NCBI GenBank assembly: GCA_937888735.1
Contig: CALASN010000151.1
Span: 1 to 49,175, forward strand
Length of the DNA: 49,175 nucleotides
Direction of reading: 5' to 3'
Source of the DNA: UBA5499 sp002426275
Lineage (GTDB): Bacteria > Bacillota > DTU084
Positions 1 through 8,493 of the stretch are shown piece by piece (position 1 is the stretch's first letter; the number at the start of each line of letters is the position of its first letter). The position numbers were made by a program, and so were the translations under genes. Under the pieces are notes generated by a model. That model worked only from the letters and a program-made list of their open reading frames with translations, did not search any database and had not been told where the DNA came from.

Positions 1-1320
1 ATGAAGGAGCGTCGGCTACCGCTTGATGATTCCTGGGACGTGATCGTGGCGGGAGGAGGACCCGCAGGCTGCGCCGCGGCCATAGCAGCCGGCAGGCAGG
101 GAGCCCGGACTCTTCTGGTCGAAGCCACCGGCTGTCTTGGCGGCATGGGAACAGCGGGCCTGGTTCCTGCTTGGTGTCCCTTTTCCGACAAGGAGAAAAT
201 AATCTACAGGAGCATTGCCCAGGAGGTTTTTGAGGCCAGCAAAGCCGGGATGCCTCACGTGGCGAAAGACAGATTGGACTGGGTTGAGATCAATTCGGAG
301 CAATTGAAGCTGATCTATGACGATATGGTGACGCAGGCGGGGGTAAAAGTGTTGTTCAACACTGTGCTCAGCAGCGTGGAGGTCGGCGACCAGGGCGCGG
401 TTTCCGCCATTATCGTCAGCAATAAAGCGGGACTTGCGGCTTATCGGGCAAAGGTTTATCTGGATTGCACGGGAGACGCGGATCTGGCAGCCTGGGCTGG
501 GGCGGAATTTCAGAAGGGCGACGGGCGCACAGGTGAATTGCAGCCTGCCACGCATTGCTTCACAGTTGGCAATGTTGACGAATACGCCTATTTGAACGGA
601 GAAAATCTGCATTCAAGCAATCCCCGCAGTCCGATTCATCAAATCGTGGCGGACGAAAGATTTCCCTTGGTTGACCATAGCCACATTTGCCACAGCTTGA
701 TTGCGCCCAAGACGGTGGGATTCAACGCAGGACATCTGCAGAATGTGGACAACACGGATCCGTTTTCAGTCTCCCAGGCTTTGATGAAAGGGCGGAAGAT
801 GGCCGCGCAGCTCTGCGCCGGACTCGCCGCGTATCATCCTAAAGCCTTTGCCAACGCTTACGTGGCCCAGACCGCGCCGTTGATGGGAATCAGGGAGACC
901 AGAAGAATAGTGGGAGACTACACCTTGAGCCGCGAGGATTATCTGGCCAGAAGAACGTTCCCGGACGAGGTGTGCCGCAACAGTTATTACCTGGATATTC
1001 ATTTGTCTGTCTCGGAAAAGAAGAAACAGCTTGATCCGGAAAAGCGGGCGTGTAGGTATCAAAAAGGCGAGTCCCACGGGATCCCATACCGCTGCCTGAC
1101 TCCCCGGGGCCTTACGAATGTGCTGGTGGCAGGACGGTCTATTTCTTGCGACAGAGAGGTGCAGGGCAGCGTGAGAGTGATGCCCAATTGCCTCGTCACA
1201 GGGGAAGCTGCCGGCATCGCAGGGGCTCTGGCGGCGAAGGAGAAAGCGGTCGACGTCCATGAGATAGACGTTAAAGAATTGCGGAGCATTTTGAAAGCGC
1301 AGGGAGCGTATTTTCTGTAA
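1..1320 (+). CDS. FAD-dependent oxidoreductase (FAD_oxidored type)
   Basis: Soluble flavoprotein of 439 residues. An N-terminal Rossmann dinucleotide-binding motif is visible (GGGPAG, residues 18-23, after the hydrophobic strand DVIVA), followed by the GCLGGMGTAG segment typical of the FAD-dependent oxidoreductase family PF12831. The C-terminal part has GRSISCDREVQGSVRVMP and GEAAG, the second FAD-contacting region, so the protein appears complete. The window begins exactly at the ATG, so the ribosome binding site and upstream neighbours cannot be seen. No signal peptide is present, which suggests a cytoplasmic location. Members often sit beside glycoside hydrolases, and here a rhamnosidase island follows, but the substrate cannot be told from sequence. 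The reaction (oxidation of a sugar-derived or other small substrate) is inference. Confidence 0.85.
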   Translation: MKERRLPLDDSWDVIVAGGGPAGCAAAIAAGRQGARTLLVEATGCLGGMGTAGLVPAWCPFSDKEKIIYRSIAQEVFEASKAGMPHVAKDRLDWVEINSEQLKLIYDDMVTQAGVKVLFNTVLSSVEVGDQGAVSAIIVSNKAGLAAYRAKVYLDCTGDADLAAWAGAEFQKGDGRTGELQPATHCFTVGNVDEYAYLNGENLHSSNPRSPIHQIVADERFPLVDHSHICHSLIAPKTVGFNAGHLQNVDNTDPFSVSQALMKGRKMAAQLCAGLAAYHPKAFANAYVAQTAPLMGIRETRRIVGDYTLSREDYLARRTFPDEVCRNSYYLDIHLSVSEKKKQLDPEKRACRYQKGESHGIPYRCLTPRGLTNVLVAGRSISCDREVQGSVRVMPNCLVTGEAAGIAGALAAKEKAVDVHEIDVKELRSILKAQGAYFL

Positions 1321-1450
1321 TCGTATCGTTTGTTTTCTGAGCGCGTTTTTTGCGGAGAGCGCAGCTTGCCGGAAGTCGCTGAATTATCAGCAATGGTGAG
1401 CTGCGCTTTCATTTTAGTCTGCCGGAAATGCGTCGCTGTGAAGTCAGAAA

Positions 1451-2195
1451 TTAAGGCAGGAATTCTCTGCCCAGGGAAGACCGCGGGCCGGAGAAATCAA
1501 GAATATCTCGAGCCGCCAAGGAACTTTAGCAAAGCGTAACCGGCCGCGCCCGCGGCGTTGACGCTTTCTGTCAACGGTCTTTTAAATTCAACCCCCAAGG
1601 CGGAGCCTTTTTTCTCACAGGCTTCGCACTCTAAAGAAGAGACGAGCTCTTTAGGAAATCAGCGGGGAATGCCGTCTGCATTTTTTGAATGGTATGGAGT
1701 TGAATGCCAAACTGCGGTGAAGAGCTAGACAAAAGCGGCGGCAAAACGCCCCTTTTAAAGCTTGCTCTGGCTGTTCTGGGCTCGTAGATCGTATTTATTG
1801 CCAATGAAATTAAGAAACAGAACGAGTTGCAATCTCGCTGGGGATTCGTTGAATTCCTGCATGTTATCGTTGAGTTACTTCATGCTATACTGTTCGAGTC
1901 GCTGCCGATCTGCCCGTATGGAACTATATAGTACAGGCTGGCCTAGAGCCGGCACAGAGAGCAAAACCGCAAAAAATACAAGTGAAATGTATTTTTGCTG
2001 CATCATTCTCCTAGTTGATTTGAGGGTTTACTGTAAATCGCGAATGAATTTTTTATTTGGAGAATAATGTTATCGGAACAAAGGGCGATCTCATTGTAAT
2101 TGACCGTAAATATTATTTAGGGGCGTTATTATGGTCACTGAGGGAATGTAAAGGATTATCCGCTGCCGATCCCATCGGGATGAGCAGCTTTTTTT
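1451..2195 (+). repeat. Copy A of a long non-coding repeated element
   Basis: Diverged direct copy of the element at 23895-24458. Blocks match in order: 1451-1500 with 23895-23942, 1590-1690 with 23971-24070 (including an identical stretch 1601-1626 = 23982-24007), 1712-1830 with 24240-24360 (core AGCGGCGGCAAAACGCCCC), and 2070-2195 with 24371-24458 (core ATGGTCACTGAGGGAATG). Copy A carries about 240 extra bases (about 1830-2070), including an AT-rich hairpin at 1969-1998. No credible protein is encoded; the small open frames here have no coding character. Conserved small hairpins (AATGC/GCATT at 1668-1682, GGCG/CGCC at about 1737-1750) and a final intrinsic terminator fit either a structured RNA or a decayed mobile element. 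Confidence 0.7.
2162..2195 (+). terminator. Intrinsic terminator at end of repeat copy A
   Basis: Outer stem GCTGC/GCAGC (2162-2166 with 2184-2188), a 2x2 internal loop, inner stem ATCCC/GGGAT (2169-2173 with 2177-2181), loop ATC, then seven T residues (2189-2195). The same fold ends copy B of the repeat. It would stop transcripts coming from the FAD oxidoreductase side or an RNA made from the element itself. Confidence 0.7.
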
Positions 2196-2375
2196 GGCTG
2201 AAGTTTGGGTGTTATTGCCGATTTCTTTGGCGGGCTTTGTCAGGATTGTTGAGGAAAAGGTTAAGTTTAGTCATTGCGGGTCAGCCGCCCTTGATTTTCC
2301 TTAATTCGTTCAAACATAGCTAAGCCTCTTTCCTTTGGAAATACAGTTCGCAGCTTTTAAGGGAAGAGGTAAAGT

Positions 2376-2589
2376 TTATTCTAGCTTTTCGTAGTCATTA
2401 AAGCCTGCGGCACAAGCGGCTTCCACAAGCTCGCCGAAGGCGGCTATGGTTTTGGGATATCTTAGTTGCAAGTCTGCGGCAGAAGTTCGGCGAGATAGAG
2501 GGGGAGAACATCTTTGCGCACAAACAGCCCGCCGATTAACATGACATCACGCGAAGGGCTTTTCAGTCGTTCACTGTTGCTCCCCCAAA
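2376..2589 (-). pseudogene. Remnant of a kinase/ATPase-like gene (BadF/NagK-like, tentative)
   Basis: On the minus strand two frames together give a protein-like C-terminus. One reads SRDVMLIGGLFVRKDVL and PLYLAELLPQ and then hits a stop near 2470. The adjacent frame continues LRYPKTIAAFGELVEAACAA and ends NDYEKLE with a stop at 2376-2378. The GG(L/V)F motif followed by a short helix and a P-x3-GA-like segment is the pattern at the C-terminus of BadF/BcrA/N-acetylglucosamine-kinase ATPases, but the match is from memory and weak. The frameshift, the missing N-terminus and the AT-rich flanks all say it is dead. Confidence 0.45.
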
Positions 2590-2611
2590 AAAGTTAAAGA
2601 AATATTTCTAA

Positions 2612-2665
2612 GTTAAGAAGGAATTCTTAACAAAAGAAGCGAATTATACTATAAAAGCGCTTTTA
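2612..2665 (+). promoter_or_regulatory. Promoter and LacI-type operator of the sugar-transport operon
   Basis: A -35 box TTAACA (2627-2632) and a -10 box TATAAA (2650-2655) are separated by 17 bases. A perfect 14-bp palindrome TAAAAGCGCTTTTA (2652-2665) overlaps the -10; its central GC step and AT flanks are what LacI/GalR-family regulators bind. A second inverted repeat, GTTAAGAA-GGAA-TTCTTAAC (2612-2631), overlaps the -35. The LacI regulator at 4555 lies in the same operon, so autoregulated repression is the natural reading. Boxes and palindromes are seen directly; binding is inferred. Confidence 0.7.
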
Positions 2666-2765
2666 AAACAAATAGGATGTCAGAGCTATATTTGTACAAT
2701 TGAAAACAATATATAGTGGAGTTTAATCTAAAATTGACTTTAAAATCGTTTAATCTAAGGGGTGG

Positions 2766-3671
2766 ATGTTAGTGAACGAGATCACAAGTGCGAGAAGAAG
2801 AAAGCGCCTTCTGAAAGACAACATAGAGGGCTACTGTTTTATCGGCCCCTGGTTAATCGGGTTTTTTCTATTTACATTCGGCCCCATGCTTTATTCAATT
2901 TTTTTGAGCTTTACATCGTGGGATATTTTAACTCCGCCTCGCTGGGTGGGAGTTGCAAATTTCAGGGCTGTGATACATGATTCTGTTTTTTGGAAGGCCT
3001 TATACAATACTTTTTATTATGCCCTCTTCTCCGTTCCCAGCGGATTAGTTGTGGCTTTGTTGCTGGCGGTGTTGCTTAACCAAAAGGTAAAAGGGCAAGG
3101 ATTATTTCGCACTTTTTTTTATTTGCCAAGCGTTGTCTCTGGAGTTGCCACCTCTTTTTTGTGGCTGTGGATCTTTAATCCGGATTATGGGATGGCGAAT
3201 CAGGTTTTGCAATTCTTGCATCTACCTACTTTAGGTTGGCTTACCAGTATGCGCTGGTCCAAACCGTCGTTAATAATCATGAGTTTGTGGGCCTGCGGAG
3301 GTTCAATGTTAATCTTTTTGGCCGGGTTGCAAAACATTCCCCGAGAATTGTATGAAGCGGCGCAAATTGATGGAGCCAAAAGGTTTCAAACATTTAAAGC
3401 GATCACGATCCCATTGCTCAGTCCGTCTATTTTTTTCAATTTGATTATCGGCTTGATAACTTCTCTGCAGATCTTCACGCCGGCCTATATAATGACCAAG
3501 GGCGGTCCGGTTAATGAAACGCTTTTTTACGTTTTATATCTTTATAGGTCCGCTTTCGAATGGTTCAAAATGGGTTACGCTTCTGCGTTGGCTTGGATTT
3601 TGTTTGTGATCATTTTAGTCTTATCTTTGATCCAGATGAAATCTTCATCTCACTGGGTTCATTATCAATAA
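2766..3671 (+). CDS. Sugar ABC transporter permease, MalF type
   Basis: Inner-membrane subunit of a CUT1-type carbohydrate importer, 301 residues with about six membrane spans. The first follows a basic N-terminus (ARRRKRLL) and begins GPWLIGFFLF. The EAA loop that docks the ATPase is clear near residue 197 (EAAQIDGAKRFQTFKAI). A ribosome binding site AAGGGG lies at 2757-2762; the ATG at 2766 is only 3 bases away, and the in-frame GTG at 2772 is an alternative with better spacing. It pairs with the MalG-type gene 15 bases downstream. No ATPase gene is present in the island, as is common when a shared MsmK/UgpC-type ATPase is encoded elsewhere. Transcription is likely from the promoter/operator at 2612-2665. 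Confidence 0.9.
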   Translation: MLVNEITSARRRKRLLKDNIEGYCFIGPWLIGFFLFTFGPMLYSIFLSFTSWDILTPPRWVGVANFRAVIHDSVFWKALYNTFYYALFSVPSGLVVALLLAVLLNQKVKGQGLFRTFFYLPSVVSGVATSFLWLWIFNPDYGMANQVLQFLHLPTLGWLTSMRWSKPSLIIMSLWACGGSMLIFLAGLQNIPRELYEAAQIDGAKRFQTFKAITIPLLSPSIFFNLIIGLITSLQIFTPAYIMTKGGPVNETLFYVLYLYRSAFEWFKMGYASALAWILFVIILVLSLIQMKSSSHWVHYQ

Positions 3672-3686
3672 GGGGGAAAGCGCGAG

Positions 3687-4550
3687 GTGTTATTCACAGC
3701 AGCGGCTCAGCACAATCTAAAAAATGGTGAAGCGTGGCGTCAATTATCGGTTTATTTGATTTCAATTGCCTTCTCTATTGTGTTTCTGCTTCCACTGTTC
3801 TGGATGGTTTCAACTTCACTGAAAACCCCGGATAAGATTTTTTCCCTTCCAATTCAGTGGCTGCCGCAGCCGATTGCCTGGGAAAATTATAGGAAGGCGT
3901 TTACCGTTCTTCCTTTTGAGCTTTTTTACCGCAATACTTTAGTCATTACGCTTTCCTGTATTATAGGTACGCTATTTTCGGCTAGTTTGGTGGCGTATGG
4001 CTTTGCCAGATTGAATTTTGCCGGCAAGAATTTGTGGTTTACAATTATGCTTAGCACTATGATGTTACCCTCTCAGGTAACGATGATTCCCATTTTCGCT
4101 TTCTTCCGGTCGCTCGGCTGGGTAGATTCATTTAAACCTCTGATTGTTCCTTCTTTTTTCGGCGGTGGAGCTTTCAACATATTCTTGTTGCGGCAGTTTT
4201 TTATGACTATACCGGTCGATATCGAAGAGGCTGCGCGCATCGACGGCTGTAGCACGTTTTCCATCTTCTATAAAATCGTCTTGCCATTGTCTAAACCGGT
4301 TCTCACTACAATCACGATTTTTACATTCATCGCGCATTGGAATGATCTCATGACTCCCTTGATCTACATCAATTCACTTGAGAAGAAAACCATCGCTATG
4401 GGGTTACTGCTGTTTCAAGGACAGTATGGCACGCAATGGGAATTATTAATGGCGGCGGCAACTATTGCCTTATTGCCTGTTTTATTGCTTTTCTTTTTCT
4501 TGCAGAGATATTTTGTCGAAGGCATAGTTATGTCTGGGTTGAAGGGGTAG
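3687..4550 (+). CDS. Sugar ABC transporter permease, MalG type
   Basis: Second inner-membrane permease of the CUT1 importer, 287 residues, about six membrane segments, starting with LISIAFSIVFLLPLFWM. The EAA loop is seen near residue 178 (EEAARIDGCSTFSIFYKIV). The short C-terminal tail GIVMSGLKG is the usual MalG-family ending. The start is a GTG 6 bases after AGGGGGAAAG (3671-3680), and the upstream permease stops at 3671, so the two are translationally close. The cognate binding lipoprotein is not adjacent; the only candidate in this island is at 13072, about 8.5 kb downstream. The substrate is likely an oligosaccharide released by the secreted enzymes of the same operon (inference). Confidence 0.92.
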   Translation: MLFTAAAQHNLKNGEAWRQLSVYLISIAFSIVFLLPLFWMVSTSLKTPDKIFSLPIQWLPQPIAWENYRKAFTVLPFELFYRNTLVITLSCIIGTLFSASLVAYGFARLNFAGKNLWFTIMLSTMMLPSQVTMIPIFAFFRSLGWVDSFKPLIVPSFFGGGAFNIFLLRQFFMTIPVDIEEAARIDGCSTFSIFYKIVLPLSKPVLTTITIFTFIAHWNDLMTPLIYINSLEKKTIAMGLLLFQGQYGTQWELLMAAATIALLPVLLLFFFLQRYFVEGIVMSGLKG

Positions 4551-4554
4551 GAAG

Positions 4555-5580
4555 ATGATTAGAAAAACAACAATTAAAGACGTTGCCAAAGAAGCGGGTG
4601 TCTCCATTGGGACTGTTTCTTATGTCATTAATAATTCCGCGCCAGTCAGCGCTGACACTCAAAAGAAGATTGTCAGCGCAATTAAGAAATTAGGATATCA
4701 TCCCAGCAGTATAGCTCAGGGGATGGCAAAAAGGAGGACCAATCTGATTGGACTTGCGGTACCGCAAAATCATATAGGCGCGTTCTCCGATTATATGATG
4801 CTCGATCTTTTGCGAGGAATTGCCGATGTGGTTACAAGCAGGAAGTTCCATCTGATTTTAGATTTTCAAGAAAACGAGAAGAATAATTGCAGTTACATGG
4901 AGATGTATAATTCCAAGACCATCGATGGGATGATCCTCATGAGCCCCAGAAGATTCGACAGGAATTTTGAAAAATTGATCGACGCCCAATTCCCTTTTGT
5001 AATCTTAAACAGCAGCATTCAACAGCCGTCTTGCTGCTGCGTTGATGTGGATAACGTTCATTGCGGTTATTTGGCAACCAAACATCTATTTGAATTGGGA
5101 CATAGAAGGATAGGATTCATTGCGCCTGATGATCTTCAGTATTATTTCAGCTTCGACAGGATGGAAGGATATCGCCGCGCGTACTTGGAGGCAGGAATAG
5201 CTATTGACGAAGATTTAGTGCAAGTGCCGCCTAAAGGGAAAATGGGAGCCGGTGCCTTTGCCGTAAATAAGTTATTAGGTTTAGCCGAGCCTCCCACAGC
5301 CATTATCGCGGGCTCGCATTGCATTTTAGAAAGCGCTTTAACCGAGCTCAAGCGCAGAGAGATCGGCATCGGAAAAGATCTTGGCCTCATCGGCATTGAT
5401 AATTCTCCCCTTTGCACTTGGGTGAAGCCCCAAATAGACGCCGTAGCGATACCAGTCTATGAAATCGGCAAAGAAGCGGCTGAGATGGTAATCGACCAAA
5501 TCGAAAAGGGTCCTAGTAGCCCCAGACGTATTATTTTACCGGGAGTGCTTATCAAGCGGGAGTCTGCAGTTTCCGTCTGA
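4555..5580 (+). CDS. LacI/GalR-family transcriptional regulator
   Basis: Cytoplasmic DNA-binding repressor of 341 residues. The N-terminus holds the classic LacI helix-turn-helix (TIKDVAKEAGVSIGTVSYVI, residues 5-24) and hinge region (LGYHPSSIAQGMA), followed by a periplasmic-binding-protein-like effector domain (LGHRRIGFI about residue 180, DLGLIGIDNSPLCTWVKPQI near the C-terminus). It starts 4 bases after the MalG stop with GTAGGAAG as ribosome binding site, so it is co-transcribed with the transporter. The palindrome TAAAAGCGCTTTTA at 2652-2665 on the operon promoter is its probable operator. The inducer is presumably a sugar imported by this system; its identity is not visible. Confidence 0.93.
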   Translation: MIRKTTIKDVAKEAGVSIGTVSYVINNSAPVSADTQKKIVSAIKKLGYHPSSIAQGMAKRRTNLIGLAVPQNHIGAFSDYMMLDLLRGIADVVTSRKFHLILDFQENEKNNCSYMEMYNSKTIDGMILMSPRRFDRNFEKLIDAQFPFVILNSSIQQPSCCCVDVDNVHCGYLATKHLFELGHRRIGFIAPDDLQYYFSFDRMEGYRRAYLEAGIAIDEDLVQVPPKGKMGAGAFAVNKLLGLAEPPTAIIAGSHCILESALTELKRREIGIGKDLGLIGIDNSPLCTWVKPQIDAVAIPVYEIGKEAAEMVIDQIEKGPSSPRRIILPGVLIKRESAVSV

Positions 5581-5824
5581 GATATTATTTGTTTGATTCG
5601 CGCGTTCATCCAGAGCTTCCAAAGAGATTAGCCATTACGGCTTCAATAGTCAATGCTGGGCAATGGTATTTATTTAATGCGTAGACTGCTTAAGCGAACG
5701 TCAATGCAGCTTAGTTATTTGAGTTGAGCCTAAATTTAGAGACAGTTCTTACAGTTATAAAATTTAAATGTTGAAAAATCGACACTGGCAAATAAAACAT
5801 AAAAATGAGATGGGAGGAATAGTT

Positions 5825-6700
5825 GTGCGACCACGAGGAATGTTCGATGTTATTTTGTTGATTTCCATAGTTTTTGGAAATCAAGCGCTGGCTTCGACTT
5901 TGGGAGGGGCTTTTGCTAATTTTACTTCTGGAGCTAGGCCGTTGGCAATGGGCTCTGCTTTTACCGCTGTGGCAGATGATGTCAATTGCCTCAATTGGAA
6001 TTCTGCGGGTTTGTCCGCTCTTAACCAGTCGCAGCTTTCTTTATTTCATACAGATTTATTTAATTTTGGAATTAATCGTAATTATCTTGCCGTTGCAATT
6101 CCACGCTTGTGGAACGGCGCTTTCTCTTTAGGGGTAACTCAGACGGATTTTCAAGAGGCCTTGCCGTATGCTGAAAATATTATAACGGCCGCGTATGCCC
6201 GCAGCTTAGGGAAGAATTCGGTGGGGTTGAATTTTAAGGCATTAATTGCCAAAGGCGATTTTGCGGAAACAGGCATTCTCACAAAAGAAAGAGGCTTTAC
6301 AATAGATGTGGGCTTGCTGAGAAATGCGGGGAAGTTTAATTACGGGATCGTTGTCAATAATTTGTTATCGCGCCTCAATTGGCATACTACTTATGGCGAG
6401 ACGGAAGAATCATTGAGCGAGGCGCTTAAATTTTCCGTATCTTGCGGTTTAAGCTTGAAATATGACAGCACAACGCTTTTTGCTTTGGATTTGGAGGATC
6501 TCACAGATGCCAAGATCGTCCATTGCGGTTTTGAACGGTGGCTCAATAAAGAGAAAACAGTTGCCCTGCGCGCTGGCCTGGTGGGATCAAATCCCACGTT
6601 TGGTCTCGGCTTGCGCAAGGGAGCGTTAGTTTTTGATTGGGCATATGCTACGCACTCAGTTTCTAATAACCAGCTGTTCTCGGTAACGTATGACTTTTGA
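5825..6700 (+). CDS. PorV/PorQ-like (UPF0164/OmpP1-type) outer-membrane protein
   Basis: Predicted outer-membrane beta-barrel of 291 residues. The GTG at 5825, 7 bases after GGGAGG (5812-5817), is preferred over the upstream ATG at 5768 because it gives a clean signal peptide (short basic start, core VILLISIVFG, cleavage after ALA). The mature N-terminus contains GARPLAMGSAFTAVADDVN and the NWNSAGL turn, the signature of the PorV/PorQ/UPF0164 family. Alternating polar/hydrophobic strands run to a C-terminal SVTYDF, whose last phenylalanine fits the BAM recognition signal. It opens a run of three barrel proteins transcribed in the same direction as the sugar transporter. A role in outer-membrane passage or assembly of the secreted carbohydrate machinery is inference. 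Confidence 0.75.
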   Translation: MRPRGMFDVILLISIVFGNQALASTLGGAFANFTSGARPLAMGSAFTAVADDVNCLNWNSAGLSALNQSQLSLFHTDLFNFGINRNYLAVAIPRLWNGAFSLGVTQTDFQEALPYAENIITAAYARSLGKNSVGLNFKALIAKGDFAETGILTKERGFTIDVGLLRNAGKFNYGIVVNNLLSRLNWHTTYGETEESLSEALKFSVSCGLSLKYDSTTLFALDLEDLTDAKIVHCGFERWLNKEKTVALRAGLVGSNPTFGLGLRKGALVFDWAYATHSVSNNQLFSVTYDF

Positions 6701-6727
6701 TCTTGACGAAAAAAGGGGGGGAATAGC

Positions 6728-8467
6728 TTGGGAAAAGTTTTTTTGGTTACTTTATCAGTGTTCCTAAGCCTGCAGCCTCTGGTGCGGGCGGGAGAGAATG
6801 CGACGCGGGAAGATGTCATAGCTTTGATGAGCGATCTATTAGCCGAGCAGGAGTCATCCGTGTCCGAGAAGCAAAAAAGGCAAGAAGAGCTGGCGGCTTT
6901 AGAAATGCGGCTCTTGAACTATAAAACAGAGAATGATCAGTTGCTAGAGCGATCGAAAAATATTCTAGAAGGCGCTGTTGAAAATGCTAGTGCGCCCAGA
7001 GATTTTTCTGGGACTGTATATTCACGGCTTTCCTACGATATAAAAGACAATGAGCTTACCGGCAGCGCCTATCAGCTTCCCAGACTGGCATTTCAACGCG
7101 TGATCAAGGGAGCGCTTTTTAAGCTTATATTTACGGGCAATCAGATCTGGGGCGGGACTAAAGGGTATCTCCCTTCTGAGCTGACGCTGCAGACCCATTG
7201 GGTTCGGCAGAATGCTCCTTATACTATAACCTTCGGCCATCAAGGTTTGAGCCTCACTCCGTTCACCTTGGGGAGGAATTTTAGGGAAAGCAACATTCTC
7301 AAAGACAAAAACCATTGGTTTAAGGGGATTTGCTTCAATGGATCTTTTGAAGGTATACCTGTGAATACTTTTCTCAGCAGACAGATTTCCGGAAAAGGTA
7401 ATAGCTATGACAGGATAGCCTTTATCTTGTGGGCAAAACCAAGAATAATCACAAATGGTGAATCTCAGCTTACATACCTGACTTTTTTTGATTCCCCGAG
7501 TTCAGCGGTGAACTCAAATCAGGCGGCTAAAAAATATGAGATTTTCAGCTTTGACTTTTCCAAGATGCTCTTTGTCTCTCAACAATTAGTCAGCATTCGC
7601 GGGGAGCTTGCGTCCAGCCGTGTGGATGACGATACGCTCAAGGATCCGGATCCGCATCAGGATTTGGCGGTCACTTTAAGCGGTAAATTTAATGTCAAAC
7701 CGTTCAAATTGCCGCAGCCGCTGCCGCTTGCTGTGGAATTTTACCATATTGGGCCTGATTATCCGATTACTTATGGCGGCGCTGAGGGTAATTTCATTTT
7801 ATCCGCGGCGGCTTGGGATTTTGAGGAAGATCCATATCTTTACGGTGAATATTCTCTGAATAGACAGGGGCTCGAACTCTCTGCCGGCGCCGTCAAGCTA
7901 GCTTCTCAAACTTCTTTAAAGGCAGCTTTGAAACTCGCGCGTGAAGTCTCGCCCGAAGAGATTAATCTCCAGCGGACTGTCTTTTTTCAGCAGGGCTTGG
8001 AACTGAACACTAAGCTGAAACTGTTGCAACAAAATTTTTCTGTCGGCGGTTACCTGGACAGATATAGCGCTTACCGGAGCGGAGCCGCGTTGCGGGATCA
8101 AGTTGCTTTGAGAAGGGAAATCCGAATTTCAAAATTTATCAAGAGCTTGAACGCTGAATTTGCGTTGAGAGATCAACCGTTATGGTCGCCTGGCTATGAG
8201 CAGAGGAAACTCAGCTATATCACAAAATGGTCCGGCCCATTGGCCAAGGGCTTAACTGGGAAATTAGAAGGCCGCATAGAAGAAATGAAGATTCCCGGGG
8301 GTGGAGGATATGTCAATTTGGTTCGCGCCGCGTCTATTCAAGCAGCGCTTGCGCAACGTCTCTCCTTGACAGTGCAAATGTGGCTGACGAACAAGAGTGA
8401 AGTTTTAGGCGGGCCTTCAATCGCAACTACCGGTTCGTTTTACGCTGAGCTGGTGACGAATTTTTAG
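6728..8467 (+). CDS. Putative outer-membrane barrel protein with N-terminal coiled coil
   Basis: Exported protein of 579 residues; family not recognised. A TTG start is used, 6 bases after a GGGGGG ribosome binding site (6715-6721), giving a signal peptide with core VFLVTLSVFLSLQPL and cleavage near VRAG. Residues about 28-88 are charged and heptad-like (EQESSVSEKQKRQEELAALE), i.e. a coiled coil. The remainder is about 480 residues of alternating strands rich in Y/F/S/G, ending YAELVTNF with a terminal phenylalanine. That layout, periplasmic coiled coil then barrel, resembles diderm-Firmicutes porins that tether the outer membrane, although no SLH domain is visible. It lies 27 bases after the PorV-like gene and 26 bases before a similar gene, so all three look co-transcribed. 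Confidence 0.6.
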   Translation: MGKVFLVTLSVFLSLQPLVRAGENATREDVIALMSDLLAEQESSVSEKQKRQEELAALEMRLLNYKTENDQLLERSKNILEGAVENASAPRDFSGTVYSRLSYDIKDNELTGSAYQLPRLAFQRVIKGALFKLIFTGNQIWGGTKGYLPSELTLQTHWVRQNAPYTITFGHQGLSLTPFTLGRNFRESNILKDKNHWFKGICFNGSFEGIPVNTFLSRQISGKGNSYDRIAFILWAKPRIITNGESQLTYLTFFDSPSSAVNSNQAAKKYEIFSFDFSKMLFVSQQLVSIRGELASSRVDDDTLKDPDPHQDLAVTLSGKFNVKPFKLPQPLPLAVEFYHIGPDYPITYGGAEGNFILSAAAWDFEEDPYLYGEYSLNRQGLELSAGAVKLASQTSLKAALKLAREVSPEEINLQRTVFFQQGLELNTKLKLLQQNFSVGGYLDRYSAYRSGAALRDQVALRREIRISKFIKSLNAEFALRDQPLWSPGYEQRKLSYITKWSGPLAKGLTGKLEGRIEEMKIPGGGGYVNLVRAASIQAALAQRLSLTVQMWLTNKSEVLGGPSIATTGSFYAELVTNF

Positions 8468-8493
8468 TGCCGAGACAGACGGGAGGTTAAAAG

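Noticed and set aside
1330..2323. Several plus-strand open frames of 69-101 codons between the FAD oxidoreductase and the transporter
   Set aside because: They lie across the non-coding repeat, have no ribosome binding sites, cysteine/leucine-rich random composition, and their frames are not kept in the second copy of the repeat.
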